Positions 1 to 8,889 of a stretch of DNA of 64,000 bases are shown one piece after another. The position numbers were made by a program, and so were the translations under genes. A model generated the notes under the pieces. The model was given only the letters and a program-made list of their open reading frames with translations. It made no database searches and was not told the origin of the DNA. Source of the DNA: Blastobasis lacticolella (taxonomy: Eukaryota > Arthropoda > Insecta > Lepidoptera > Blastobasidae); NCBI GenBank assembly GCA_905147135.1, contig LR990060.1, positions 2,186,001-2,250,000 on the forward strand, given 5' to 3'. The first letter of the stretch is position 1. Each line of letters starts with the position of its first letter.

Positions 1-369
1 TTAATTTTCTCCACCAGGGTCCCAACTTTTAGTAATGATAAGAAAAAAGTCCAAGTAAAAAAGTCAACATGTCTGCCTGGAATGACGAATGGGAGTGCGT
101 AAAATTGGACGGTCCAATACTTTTATGACAAATCTTGATAAAACTCCGTCCTATCGCCGAGAGTTGGTATAGAAGCTTATGATTGATTGCTGTCCCTTCG
201 TTTATCAACGTAGGTATAGATAATCATATATATGTCGAAAGACGCGTACTGTTGGGTATAGGCTTGTCGATTTTCTATCGTATTTACTTTGGTGAGTGCT
301 CCTTGGAGCTCTATAATCTTGTTCTATCGTGTAACGACGGCGACAAAAGATCGTTATCCATACATGGTA
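1..369. other. unassigned sequence
   Basis: I see no repeat, RNA or coding signal here. A short open frame in the last 80 bases runs into the LINE relic that follows. Confidence 0.4.
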
Positions 370-590
370 GATGACCCACCATCTCGTACTCGGCGTTTTG
401 CATTCACCTTTCCTTTGCGCGCTGCAAAGGTCTCTCTGACTGAGTCACAGTTCCCCGATAAGTATAACCTTGGGGTCTTCAAGTCAAAAGGAATAGGTAT
501 CTTCTAGGCATGGCGCATGCTACTCGTTGTCGCTTTTCATCAGGTGAGTTGAGGTCAAATGCTAGGCCATCGACAATAAAAATAAGCTTC
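370..590 (+). mobile_element. LINE ORF2 C-terminal relic
   Basis: The + frame reads PPSRTRRFAFTFPLR, then ESQFPDKYNLGVFKS, and stops at about 507. After a frame change the sequence continues into a serine/arginine-rich end and a GTGAGTTGAGGTCAAATG stretch. A diverged copy of the same end lies on the minus strand at 21893-22000. Basic C-terminal ends of the F-P-D-x-Y-N-L-x-x-F-K-x-R type are usual in CR1/Jockey-like non-LTR elements. It is broken by frameshift and has no upstream reverse transcriptase in the window. Confidence 0.55.
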
Positions 591-599
591 TCCCGAAGT

Positions 600-678
600 C
601 TCTCCAAGATCAATCCTGAGCCATCAGTTTTAATCTAGTACCTGCGACCTTTACCAAGTCGTCGGTCCACGTTGCGGA
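600..678 (-). mobile_element. RTE-like LINE 3' fragment
   Basis: The stretch around TACCTGCGACC and CAAGTCGTCGGTCCACGTTG matches the better preserved RTE-like ends at 23939-24416 and 26070-26282. On the minus strand it would encode the W-T-D-D-L-V-K part of an RTE ORF2 C terminus. It is short and diverged. Confidence 0.5.
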
Positions 679-890
679 ATTTTTTTATACGGAGGAACTA
701 GCCTGCTCTATCATACGGGCCTCGTACGATACCTGTCAATAGAATGACTCTACCGGAAACTACGCGGCTCAGGAAAAGCATTACTGAATATACCGAATAT
801 GATCTAAGTGTGTACAAAGTTTCATCGAACATGCATACAATTATCCGTCCATTTAAACAGCACAGGCAGAGAAATCTCATCGTCACAGAT

Positions 891-1296
891 CAGCTTGGTG
901 TCAATATCCCGGTTTTACTCTCGCACGCGAGCCTCCGAGGCCCAGATTCTCACGATCTAAGATTTGGCAGATCAGGTAATTACAGTAGAGAGACTAGCGT
1001 TTGACTTTTTTTTTTTTTATTACTTTACTAGCCAGGCATTTGACCGCCACCTCACCTGGTGGTAAGTGACGATGCGGTCTATGATGGAGCATGCCTGTCA
1101 GGAACAGCCTATTGTAACTTTGTTAACAGGGGAACCTGATCAGATTGAATCATGGTTACACAGTCAGTCATATAATCCGGGCTTGACTGTTCAACTAATA
1201 TACATAAAGCCAAAGGTACATGGCAAAACAGGGGATCGAACTCGTAACTTCTCGTTTACGAAACCGACCCGCCGGAAATTCACCACTGACGCTCTC
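891..1296 (-). mobile_element. T1 SINE, interrupted by a LINE tail
   Basis: The minus strand reads the T1 SINE from a degraded tRNA-like head near 1296 to its end near 891. The body motifs GATTTGGCAGATCAGGTAATTA and GTTAACAGGGGAACCTGA lie on either side of a separate insert at about 1005-1109. Head sequence is poorly preserved (GGGGATCGAACTC replaces the usual B box). Confidence 0.7.
1005..1109 (-). mobile_element. 5'-truncated LINE 3' end inside T1 SINE
   Basis: A poly-T run at 1006-1018 followed by CATTTGACCGCCACCTCACC and GATGCGGTCTATGATGGAGCATGC is a LINE 3' end in reverse. The same end appears forward at 16635-16870, and the adjoining coding end (DKHAPSA) occurs at 30270-30385. It splits the T1 SINE, so it inserted later. 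Confidence 0.65.
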
Positions 1297-1628
1297 AACA
1301 CACGGATAAAAACATTCACAGAACCCAGTGAGCGTCGCCTACGTCCGCAGAAACTAATTCAGGTAATTACGAATCACACCTGCTGTTACAGTTACGTACG
1401 GACGCTCCCGAGTTGCCAGTGTTTGCCAGTGCCGCGGCAAACTTTGGCAGAGTGTGGGAGTTCGCAACTTTGCCAGCAGTTGACAAAGTTGATATGGAAG
1501 CGGCGCGTGTGCCTATCAACTTTTAGTCAAGTTAAGATTTCCTGTTTGCGTTCTCCATACGTTGTGTTTTACTGCTGACAAAAAAAGAAGTTTTATAAGA
1601 CTTTTGTGGTTATTCTAAATTATCATTA
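1297..1628. other. unassigned sequence with small inverted motif
   Basis: No known repeat was recognised. GTTTGCCAGTGCCGCGGCAAAC at about 1420-1441 can fold on itself. The open frame that crosses this stretch starts inside the SINE and LINE insert and is not taken as a gene. Confidence 0.35.
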
Positions 1629-1961
1629 AACTGGCTTTCAATACAGGAAACCGCATCAAAATCTTTCTATCCCCCCAGATAAACAGATTTGTCCAGATTA
1701 GGCCTGTCAAAACTTAACAACCCCTACACTTTCGTTTCACATATTATCGGGTTTGTTACCACGGTTAATATTGTGACCATGGCGCATGAAACTGTGTTAA
1801 TATTAAGGTAAAACAATACTGACCGTGGTAACAAACCAAAACGTGTAGTGAAAGTGTAGGGCTGTAAAAGTTTGACGGGTAGATCTGTTTATCTGGGGAG
1901 GTGGGTAGCTCCCGAACAGATTGACCAATTTGTATGCGGTTTTCTATATAAAGCCAATTTA
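1629..1961. mobile_element. MITE-like composite inverted repeat
   Basis: The two halves are imperfect reverse complements. Outer arms carry GGCTTT and ACCGCAT; middle arms (about 1667-1690 and 1885-1908) carry CCCAGATAAACAGAT; inner arms carry CCTACACTTTC and GGTTTGTTACCACGGT. The inner part recurs alone at 14484-14795 and 31862-31916, so it is a distinct element. The outer ACCGCAT part resembles the repeat at 47100-47650 and 61205-61445. No transposase is present. Confidence 0.6.
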
Positions 1962-1984
1962 TGTAATAAATCTTTTGACTAATC

Positions 1985-2115
1985 CGTCTTAGGGTACCCA
2001 GCGGAAGAACTTGGTCAATTTCACTTCTCCAACGGTATTAGGAAGCACAAACACTTGCAAGCTCGTTATGGCGCTGAGTGCGGTGCGGTCACCCATCGCG
2101 TTAGCTGCAACGGAG
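1985..2115. repeat. dispersed repeat shared with 12280-12390
   Basis: CCAGCGGAAGA, CTTGGTCAA, CCAACGGT and a following CACCCATC occur in the same order at 12280-12390. The family was not recognised. Confidence 0.45.
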
Positions 2116-2139
2116 TGCGTTGATTAACATTAGTCAAGC

Positions 2140-2150
2140 ATGCTGCCACT
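2140..2150 (+). repeat. left copy of 11-bp target-site duplication
   Basis: ATGCTGCCACT, identical to 2486-2496 across the TIR element. Confidence 0.65.
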
Positions 2151-2485
2151 CATAGAGAAAATATTTACTAACGTAATAGAGCAGCCATCACAAACTAAAA
2201 TATTGTACCAACCTGTCACGTGCGAGAGGTGCGGGGGGAGGCTGCTAAGTCATAGAATGACCGATGAAATGTTATCATTTTCTTTATTTTTGGCCCTCGA
2301 ATGGTTCGTACAGTTTTTAATGCACAAGATGGCGTTTTTTTGAATATCCAAGCCACTGTCAGATTGGTCCGCGTCGCGCAATGTCTCAGAACTGACTGCG
2401 GCCACTGTTGTCCATGGACCGCAAAGCGTGGTTCAAAGAAAATACTTGCGGTGTCTCCTCTATTACTTTAGTAAATATTTTCTCT
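2151..2485. mobile_element. TIR element with 11-bp target duplication
   Basis: AGAGAAAATATTTACTAA begins the left end at 2154 and its inverse closes the right end at 2485; the inverted match continues to about 28 bp with one mismatch. ATGCTGCCACT is repeated directly at 2140-2150 and 2486-2496. About 335 bp lie between, with no transposase-like frame. TIRs plus a 9-11 bp duplication are typical of Mutator-like elements, but no transposase confirms that assignment. Confidence 0.65.
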
Positions 2486-2496
2486 ATGCTGCCACT
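2486..2496 (+). repeat. right copy of 11-bp target-site duplication
   Basis: ATGCTGCCACT, identical to 2140-2150 across the TIR element. Confidence 0.65.
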
Positions 2497-2654
2497 AGAC
2501 TGTATTCGAGTGCGACGGTCTGTTGTCGCACCACTCGCTCTTATGACAGCTAGCAAGCGAGAGTCTCTAGGCGATTGTTCTGACGCCAAGTAAACTTCGC
2601 CATGCGAGTTTTATCTTTGACAGCTTAGCGAGTTATCGTCGAGTGTAAACAAAT

Positions 2655-2795
2655 GAAATCAATGAATGAATGAATGAAAAATTCTTTATTGATTATACAT
2701 ACAATAAAACAAAAACAGAGGACAAAAGAAAAGCAACCGGCGACCCTATCGCTTAAAGCGATTTCTTCCAGGCAACCTTTGACGCCTAGAAACAG
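2655..2795 (-). mobile_element. LINE 3' UTR tail
   Basis: On the minus strand a GCCTGGAAGAAATCGCTTTAAGCGA stem-like stretch precedes AATAAAGAATT and a TTCA repeat tail (2661-2676). This order (stem, poly-A signal, short tandem tail) fits a CR1/L2-like LINE 3' end. No coding part remains. Confidence 0.55.
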
Positions 2796-2890
2796 AATAT
2801 AATTTTGATGTTTATCATGTATCCGCCTATGAGTAAGGTGAAATCAATTTTTATTGCAGGCTTTAATTTAGATTCACCTGTCATGGGACG

Positions 2891-2965
2891 GGAGCGTCGG
2901 TGGACGAGCCATTAATGTATCCGACTCGTAAGCGAGTAGTACTCGAGTAGCTCCCGCTTACGAGT
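2891..2965 (+). mobile_element. T1 SINE head fragment with hairpin
   Basis: GAGCGTCGGTGG and TATCCGACTCGTAAGCGAG are the first 50 bases of the T1 tRNA-like head. ACTCGTAAGCG (2924-2934) is then repeated in inverse at 2955-2965, so the break point is palindromic. The B box is missing. Confidence 0.6.
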
Positions 2966-3135
2966 GAGTTTTAACCTGGAGTGGTGACCAGGGCCTGATG
3001 ATGATGACGATGATGGGCCTGAATTGAATTGTAATAATAATAATGTATTTGTGACATCTGAATTCGTAATTAACTCCCTTGGACAAAATATGTTATTCTG
3101 TGTAACTAACCTCATGACATTAAGATTGTGATTTT

Positions 3136-3178
3136 TTTCTGTTGTTACATTATTTTAAGAATAATGTAACAACAGAAA
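3136..3178. repeat. 19-bp perfect hairpin
   Basis: The arm at 3136-3154 (TTTCTGTTGTTACATTATT) is the exact inverse of 3160-3178 with a 5-base loop. No terminator or RNA role can be assigned. Confidence 0.7.
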
Positions 3179-3399
3179 CTACTAGAACTAACTAACTAAC
3201 AAACTAAGAACTACTCAAGAATTGTAATAGCATTCAACAATAACATTTGACGTGTAAATTTATGTTTATCAAATAAATAAATTAAATTAAATTAAGCTGA
3301 AAGAGGTCATGGAAACTCTTAAATTACGCGTGGTAAACCCACCGAGTTTAAGCCTTGTTGTGGAGTGATTAGTACCATAAGAGTGCTTTTAGAGTAGAA

Positions 3400-3753
3400 A
3401 TCAAGGTCTAATCAGTTGCCTGTAGAATTAAAAGCTTTAGATTCCACTAAATTTAAAAACGAACTAAAATATTTCTATTCAATAATGTATTTTATATCTT
3501 GAAATATTTTTTTTATTTTAATACACGTTAATTGACTTAACTTCTATCTTACAGTGTACTTTCTTATTTTAATTGTGTATCTAGTTTATTAATTAATTAC
3601 CTAAGCAAATTTTAACTTTGAATTAACTTTGTAATTGCATACCCGCTATGGGTGAACTGTTGTTCTTCTTATGTTGCAAACCCATCTGCAACAATGTTCT
3701 ACACAGTTTATGCAATAAAGAATTATTCGATTCTATTCTATTCTATTCTATTG
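3400..3753 (+). mobile_element. LINE C-terminal relic with 3' UTR
   Basis: The + frame from 3410 reads NQLPVELKALDSTKFKNELK, a typical non-LTR ORF2 C-terminal end. It is followed by an AT-rich UTR, GCAATAAAG near 3712 and an ATTCT tandem tail to 3753. The upstream coding region is missing, as in 5'-truncated copies. Confidence 0.6.
3730..3753 (+). repeat. (ATTCT)n microsatellite
   Basis: Four to five ATTCT units form the tail of the preceding LINE relic. Confidence 0.85.
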
Positions 3754-3857
3754 TTAGTCTTAATAAGTACTATGACTTATCGTAGATGCCAACTATCGAT
3801 AAAAGCTTGTTATAAAATAATGTTTATTTCCATTTGGGAACTTGTTTATTATTGGTA

Positions 3858-4213
3858 TCGTCATCTTGGCGTTAATGTCCCGGTTGTGCTCTCGCGCACG
3901 AGGGCCCGGGGTCCGCCTTGACCATGATCCAGGTTTCGGTAGGTCAGTTAATTACAGTGGAGCGACTTCTAACTGACCTCCATGACTCTGCTACCAGGGG
4001 AACCTGACCAGATTGGATCATGGTTACACATCCAGTCGCCTGAATGTGCAGGTTTCATCACGATGTTATCCCTCACCATAAGAGCATCGGTTAGTATTCA
4101 ACTAATGTACATAACTCAGAAAACAGTAATTGGTACATGGTCGGAGCGGGATTCGAGCCCGGGGCCTCTGGCTTACGAGTTGCATACTCTAACCGCTCGG
4201 CCGCCGATGCTCC
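3858..4213 (-). mobile_element. complete T1 SINE with 19-bp target duplication
   Basis: AACTTGTTTATTATTGGTA is repeated exactly at 3839-3857 and 4214-4232, which fixes the element at 356 bp. On the minus strand it begins with a tRNA-like head (GGCGGCCGAGCGGTTAGAG as A box; the B-box region GGCTCGAATCCCG). It ends in the TGACGATA stretch next to the left duplication. A long exact duplication is the mark of target-primed insertion by a LINE partner. This is the best reference copy in the window. Confidence 0.9.
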
Positions 4214-4499
4214 AACTTGTTTATTATTGGTAAAATATGAGAAGTCATGTCAATATTATTAATTAAACAGATGTACAATAACGCAAAAGTTACGTGAAAT
4301 CCTAATTTATTCCGACCTAAATAGGTTGAAGAACTTTGATGCGTGAAATTTAAAGTTTTACGTTGAGGAAACATAATTATGCAAGAATGTTTGTTTGCTC
4401 TCCCAGCACCCTGGGGCCTCATAATCAGGTTATGGAGTTTCCTTTGCAAGTATGTTATTAATGGAACACTCTCTCTTGTGCCTTCGAGACTGTATGCAT

Positions 4500-4660
4500 T
4501 TAAATTGCAGGGCTGGATTCGATGGGGTTGTGACAATTTTTATTATACAATAAATCCACCTAACGCAAAAACACGTCGGGGGCGGCCTCGAAAAACGAAT
4601 TGACGAATTAACGACGTATGCGAAAGAGTGCAGAGACCTGGCAACAAATAGGTCTTTCAG
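4500..4660 (+). mobile_element. LINE ORF2 C-terminal fragment
   Basis: AKTRRGRPRK followed, after a one-base shift, by DELTTYAKECRDLATNR resembles the G-R-P-R-x-R-W-x-D-E-L...W...A-x-D/N-R end of many non-LTR ORF2 proteins. The key tryptophans are lost. It abuts a T1 SINE that starts near 4660. Confidence 0.45.
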
Positions 4661-4942
4661 GTCAGGATTTGGCAGATCAAGTTATTACAGTAGAGCGACT
4701 ATTCTGACATCCATGACCCTGTTATCATGGGAACCTGACCAGATTGGATCGTGGTTGCACATTCAGTAGCCTGAATGTACCAGGTTTCATCACACACCAT
4801 AAGAGCGTTTGTTAGTGTTCAAGTGAATGTACCTTAGTATGAGTCATTGGTAGATACATGGCGCTACGGGGATCGAAATCGGTATATCGGTACATCTTTG
4901 AGTCGAACCCGCTAGCCATAAGGCTATTGACGCTCCGAATAG
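4660..4942 (-). mobile_element. T1 SINE, diverged
   Basis: GGATTTGGCAGATCAAGTTA, GGGAACCTGACCAGATTGGA and a degraded head (GGGGATCGAAATC) run in reverse order of the family. The last head bases, GACGCTCC, end near 4937. Confidence 0.7.
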
Positions 4943-5062
4943 CTTTTAATTATGATTATTCGAAATGTATTTTTCGTTATGTTAGCAATGACCGATGCCG
5001 TGTGGTGACCGGCAGCGCATGATATTTTTTTATCCTACTCTGTGTTAAACACGCCGACAGAC

Positions 5063-5160
5063 CACCTTACGGTAAACGGTAACTGTCGCTCATAACATCT
5101 ACGGTTCATTAGGTTGCAGGCAACAAAAATGCAGAACCGCAGGTGCGTTGTCACTGTAAG
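5063..5160. repeat. dispersed repeat (GGTTGCAGGCAACAAAAATGC family)
   Basis: The order ACGGTAACTGTCGC, GGTTGCAGGCAACAAAAATG, GTCACTGTAAG is shared with 48485-48610 and, in inverse, with 15755-15905 and 58345-58470. The class is unknown to me; it carries no poly-A tail or TIR that I could define. Confidence 0.5.
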
Positions 5161-5308
5161 TACTAATTTTTACACTGCGATAATAAAAATAATTCACCCC
5201 ATCTGACAAGTATGGATATTGTTGCAACACCCTACATAAAACCTTAAAATACATTAAGTATTTCATTAGACCGTCCCGGGATGTTATTTTTAGGTGTATA
5301 CTTCTAAA

Positions 5309-5656
5309 TTTTTTTTTTTTTTTTATGTCATACGGTAGGCAAACAGGCAAGCGGGCCACCTGATGGAAAGTGGTCACTACTGCCTATAGACATTAGCGAC
5401 ACCAAGAGTTTAGCTAATGCGTTGCCCACCTCTATAACACGTTGCTCTGGCAGCAAAAGGCAAATGCCACTCCACTGCCAAAGCCACGGTTCCCCAAATC
5501 CCCACCCCATGGAGCACTGGAGACCTTACTCACCGGCAGAAACACAATACTATTTAAAAGAGTATTATTTAGCTGCGATATTCTGTAAGGTGGAGGTACT
5601 TCCCCAGTCGGGCGGCTCCAATTCGAACGAGATACCCCGCTGTGCCCTACCTCTCT
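5309..5656 (-). mobile_element. A repeat, complete
   Basis: The minus strand starts with AAGAGAGGTAGGGC at 5656 and ends in ATGACATAAAAAAAA at 5310, with the 16-base poly-T on the plus strand. Short TAAA motifs flank both sides. The 3' third (TGGCCCGCTTGCCTGTTTGCC) is similar to other LINE ends in the window, which suggests a SINE using a LINE tail. Confidence 0.8.
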
Positions 5657-5890
5657 TAAAATACCAAAACATCATCCACAGAATGCGAGGCATGTCGCTG
5701 TAGCATTTAATCGTGGCCCCCACCAAGTACCCTTAATGCGGCCCTGTGTTTGCGCAAACAGAAAGCTTTTATAAAGAAAAACAAGGCCTCAACTGAAACG
5801 CTCTTTCGGAAAGTTGTCTCGCAAATTAATCCTATTCCAATTAAGTAGTAACGGAGTTATTAAATATATACTTTATTTTAACGGAATGAG

Positions 5891-5910
5891 CGTTATTTTT
5901 AAAAATAACG
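5891..5910. repeat. 20-bp perfect palindrome
   Basis: CGTTATTTTTAAAAATAACG reads the same on both strands. No other element boundary is visible around it. Confidence 0.7.
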
Positions 5911-5944
5911 AGATATTAGAAGAGATTTATCTAGAGAGTACAAC

Positions 5945-6068
5945 AGTACTTCAAGAAAGGGGTTAAGAAGTTTTAATGGGTGGAAATTGCGTGGGTGATG
6001 CCCCTGATATTGCAAACGCCCATAGGCAGGCCGTAAGCTTGTTTGCCACATTAGTTAAATAAAAAAAT
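5945..6068 (+). mobile_element. F LINE 3' end
   Basis: GTACTTCAAGAAAGGGGTTAA, GATATTGCAAACGCCCATAGG and GTAAGCTTGTTTGCCACATTAG lead to an A-rich tail. The part between the CATAGGC and AGGCCGTAAG boxes is deleted relative to 56540-56830. Confidence 0.7.
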
Positions 6069-6217
6069 AATTATGTTGACGTAACAGTTTTGGCGGTTCA
6101 TTCTGCACTTCAAGGGGTCTAAAAAGGTTACATAAGCGTTTTATATTGTGGTTCATATTAGAGTGCCACAAAGTTATCTGATACGGTGGCCAATACTGGA
6201 ACTAAGTGACGATTTTT
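6066..6217. repeat. X repeat, first copy
   Basis: GGCGGTTCATTCTGCACTT, GGGGTCTAAAAAG, GTGCCACAAAGT and AATACTGGAACTAAGTGACG occur in the same order at 6366-6520 and, weaker, at 32260-32365. An F LINE fragment separates the two nearby copies. Confidence 0.6.
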
Positions 6218-6363
6218 TATACTAATAAGTTGGCAAACAAGCTTACGGCCTGCCTAATGGAAAGCAGTCACCGCAGCCTATGGACGTTTGCAATACCAGG
6301 GGCATCACCTGAAAAACCTTTACACCGCTTTCTCGAAGAACTCCATGTTGTACTCTAAAGGGC
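6218..6363 (-). mobile_element. F LINE 3' end
   Basis: This is the reverse of the F end: T-rich start, GGCAAACAAGCTTACGGCC, CCGCAGCCTATGGACGTTTG, then CTTTCTCGAAGAACTCCATG. It sits between the two X repeats. Confidence 0.75.
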
Positions 6364-6365
6364 AT

Positions 6366-6520
6366 AATATTGTTGACGTGATAGTTTTCGCGGTTCATTC
6401 TCCACTTAAGGGGGTCTAAAAAGCCCGTTTCATATTATGGCTTTTATTCAAGTACCACAAAGTAATAAGATTCGTTAGCAAATACTGGAACTAAGTGACG
6501 CCATTTTTAATTGTCATGTC
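6366..6520. repeat. X repeat, second copy
   Basis: It is better preserved than the first copy and extends further, into GACGCCATTTTTAATTGTCA. The class was not identified. Confidence 0.6.
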
Positions 6521-6579
6521 AATGTCAATAACAGCGACGCTGCAGATAAGTTTGTGACATATTAAAATGAATCATATTC

Positions 6580-6860
6580 ATCACAGTCCGTAACAGTCAA
6601 CTACAAGACTTAGGGCCTCTTTCATGAAAGGCCAAAGGAAAGTTATTGCTATAATCTCCACAGGCGATTGGACATTGCAGTGATGTAAATATAAAAAACA
6701 CTGCTGCCCATTTTCTAGTCTATGAAGACTCCAGATCTTTTGCCCCGGAAACATTAGTCGCCTTGTACGACACCCACAAGTATAAAGGGTTGTTGCTAGT
6801 CTATTCTGCCATAAGATGTAACGCTAATATGGCCTTTATAGACCACTTGTTCTCCCGATG
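6580..6860 (-). mobile_element. C repeat, diverged
   Basis: CATCACAGTCCGTAACAGTC, GACTTAGGGCCTCT, GCTGCCCATTTTC and CGCCTTGTACGACACCCAC follow the C family order. Many substitutions and small deletions make this the oldest-looking near-complete copy. Confidence 0.65.
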
Positions 6861-7165
6861 TTATAAGTAACGGCGTTTTCGTCACTTCACCTCCTTCCTG
6901 TTTTGAGCTTCAGTTTAATTTTGTTTCCCTTAATCCGGACTAATTGGTCCCGGAATGGACCTTGTAAATTAATTTGGAATATTTCGAATTTGTTCCGTCT
7001 TGTAATTGTACGATAATTTTAATTCTTAGACAATAATTATCTTATTAGTTTCTCACCTCTCCATCACGGAAACGACGCTGGGAAATATTTTCGCTCGGTT
7101 GGGCTGCGTTCGGGAAATTACGAAAGAGATCGACCAAAATATGGCAGTATCTTAAGACAAAAGTT
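6861..7165. other. unassigned AT-rich sequence
   Basis: No repeat or coding signal was recognised. Confidence 0.35.
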
Positions 7166-7194
7166 TTTGTGTGTTGCCACCGATGGTATAATAG

Positions 7195-7740
7195 GAGACC
7201 GTGGTGTCTCACGAAGGGCCTCATAACCAGGCTCAGGATCACTCAACGTGCGATGGAGAGAGCTATGCTCTGAGTGTCTCTACGTGACGGGATCAGAAAT
7301 GAAGATATTCGAAGCATTACTACGGTCAATTTATTTATTCTTCTGGCATTAATAACCGAGTCCCTGATTATTACTTATTATTAATGAGCACTCAACTACA
7401 AATAAATATTTAAATTCTTCATCCGATGGGTTTCGTTTGCATTAGGAGAGAACAAATCGAAAGCGTCTCAGTGTATTACCAAGCTGTGTCCCAAGCTATT
7501 GTTTCCACTATGGTCAATGACAATAGGCTTCAGAGTCACAAAACTGAAGTGGTAATGGGCAGGCCACGTAGGTTGCAGAAACGATGGCCGATGGGACGCA
7601 CAGGTTCTGGAGTGGCGTCCACGTACCGGAAATCGCAGCGTGGGACGGAAGACCTTGTGAAGATCATAGGTAGCCGATGGATGCAAGACTCAGAAGAGAG
7701 TCGAGTCCAGTAGTGGACCTTTTCACATCAACAATGGCTA
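7195..7740 (+). mobile_element. RTE-like LINE ORF2 C-terminal relic
   Basis: Two blocks of one ORF2 end are visible. The first (7200-7320) reads GLITRLRITQRAMERAML, then a stop, then VSLRDGIRNED. The second (7530-7735) reads EVVMGRPRRLQKRWPMGR, then EDLVKIIGSRWMQDSEE. These match the RTE-type order of M-E-R-A-M-L-x-V-S-L-R-D and D-L-V-K-x-x-G-x-R-W. About 180 bases between them are unrelated, with stops and frameshifts throughout. Confidence 0.65.
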
Positions 7741-7757
7741 ACTGAACCAAACACGCG

Positions 7758-7997
7758 CAAATCATCATCATAGCCCTTAACAGTTTGAATCTACTCCCAC
7801 GTAAGGTTATTGCCGTAACCTCCACGCTTGGCAGCCGGGTTGGAGATCGCAGTATTATAACAATGGAAAACGTTGCTGTCCATTTTTCTGCCTTCGGAGA
7901 CTCTAAATCTTTTGCATCGAAAACATTTGTCGCCTTGTACGACACCCACGAGTGTAGGGGGTTGGTGCTATTCTACTCTGCCGGACACCACACGGCG
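7758..7997 (-). mobile_element. C repeat with 8-bp target duplication
   Basis: AACACGCG stands at 7750-7757 and 7998-8005. The minus strand begins CGTGTGGTGTCCGGCAGAG and ends in a GATGATGAT tail. The element has no protein frame of its own and lies next to an RTE-like 3' end with the same type of tail. Confidence 0.85.
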
Positions 7998-8005
7998 AAC
8001 ACGCG

Positions 8006-8400
8006 GTAATAACCACAGAAGAGGCAGAAATACCTTCCGGAATTCCATCCTTGCCTCACCCTCATACACCTAAATAGTACGACCGATCCAATTAGTGCAA
8101 TTGAGCGACATTACAGAAACAAAGCTTGGAAAGTGCTGCTCCCGTGTACAATAGGAACACTATATCCAGCTATTATTCCTGAACTCGCAGTGCTGCTGAC
8201 AAGCATTGTTGTCAGAGCGTTGCTGAAACAATTTTGTTTGCCCGTACCGCCGCGATTGAGCTCCGAAATCATAAGTCCGCCATTGTAATTTGCGAGGCAT
8301 CGATGTACGGTTTATTAACGGTTGAGTGCACACGTTATATACAGACGAAAACATGGATTCTTTATTGTTATGTGTGCTTTCAGGTGTGAGTTATATTGCA
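8006..8400. other. unassigned sequence
   Basis: Moderately GC-rich, with no repeat recognised and no convincing frame. Confidence 0.35.
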
Positions 8401-8404
8401 TATG

Positions 8405-8535
8405 AAGCGGCACTGGTATAGAGGCAGCGTGCTTGCTAGGCCGATAACCATAATAACATGATGTCCATAGGCGGCGGTGACAACTTTCCGTCAGGTGGCC
8501 CTCTTGCCTGTTCGTCTGCCGTATAACATAAAAAA
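8405..8535 (+). mobile_element. LINE 3' end related to the A repeat
   Basis: GATGTCCATAGGCGGCGGTG, GTCAGGTGGCCCTCTTGCC and GCCGTATAACATAAAAAAC form a poly-A-ended 3' terminus. It shares its last 80 bases in pattern with the A repeat but not the A repeat body. Confidence 0.6.
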
Positions 8536-8889
8536 CGCAATTAACGCAGTGTCCGGCAACTGGGTGATAAAGTATTTTAAAAATACTTAGTAGGGCAGTT
8601 GAAAATTCCTCACAGACAATTGTTTTTTCTTATAGTTATATGTGAGACAAATAATTTTCGCTTAGGAATATAATTTCCTTGTAGATAATTGTAAAATAAA
8701 ACAGTTATCTGTAAGGAAAATAAAATCCTATAATTAAAACTCTTCACAACTATCTGGCCATAGTTATCTCCGAGGAACAAGGGACCGTTTTGTACTTTAG
8801 GCTTGTCCAACTTCAGCACCGCAACGTCCTCACTTCGTTAGGTGTGCGCCTTAATACCGTGGGCAAAGCGAGGTTGACTACGGTCTGCC
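8536..8889. other. unassigned sequence
   Basis: AT-rich with several TATAGTTAT-like motifs. No repeat family was recognised. Confidence 0.35.

Noticed and set aside
1066..1578. 170-codon plus-strand frame
   Set aside because: It begins in a LINE tail, passes through a T1 SINE in antisense and ends in unassigned DNA; no protein motif.
4189..4536. 115-codon minus-strand frame
   Set aside because: Its C-terminal end lies in a SINE and its start in a LINE fragment; no motif.
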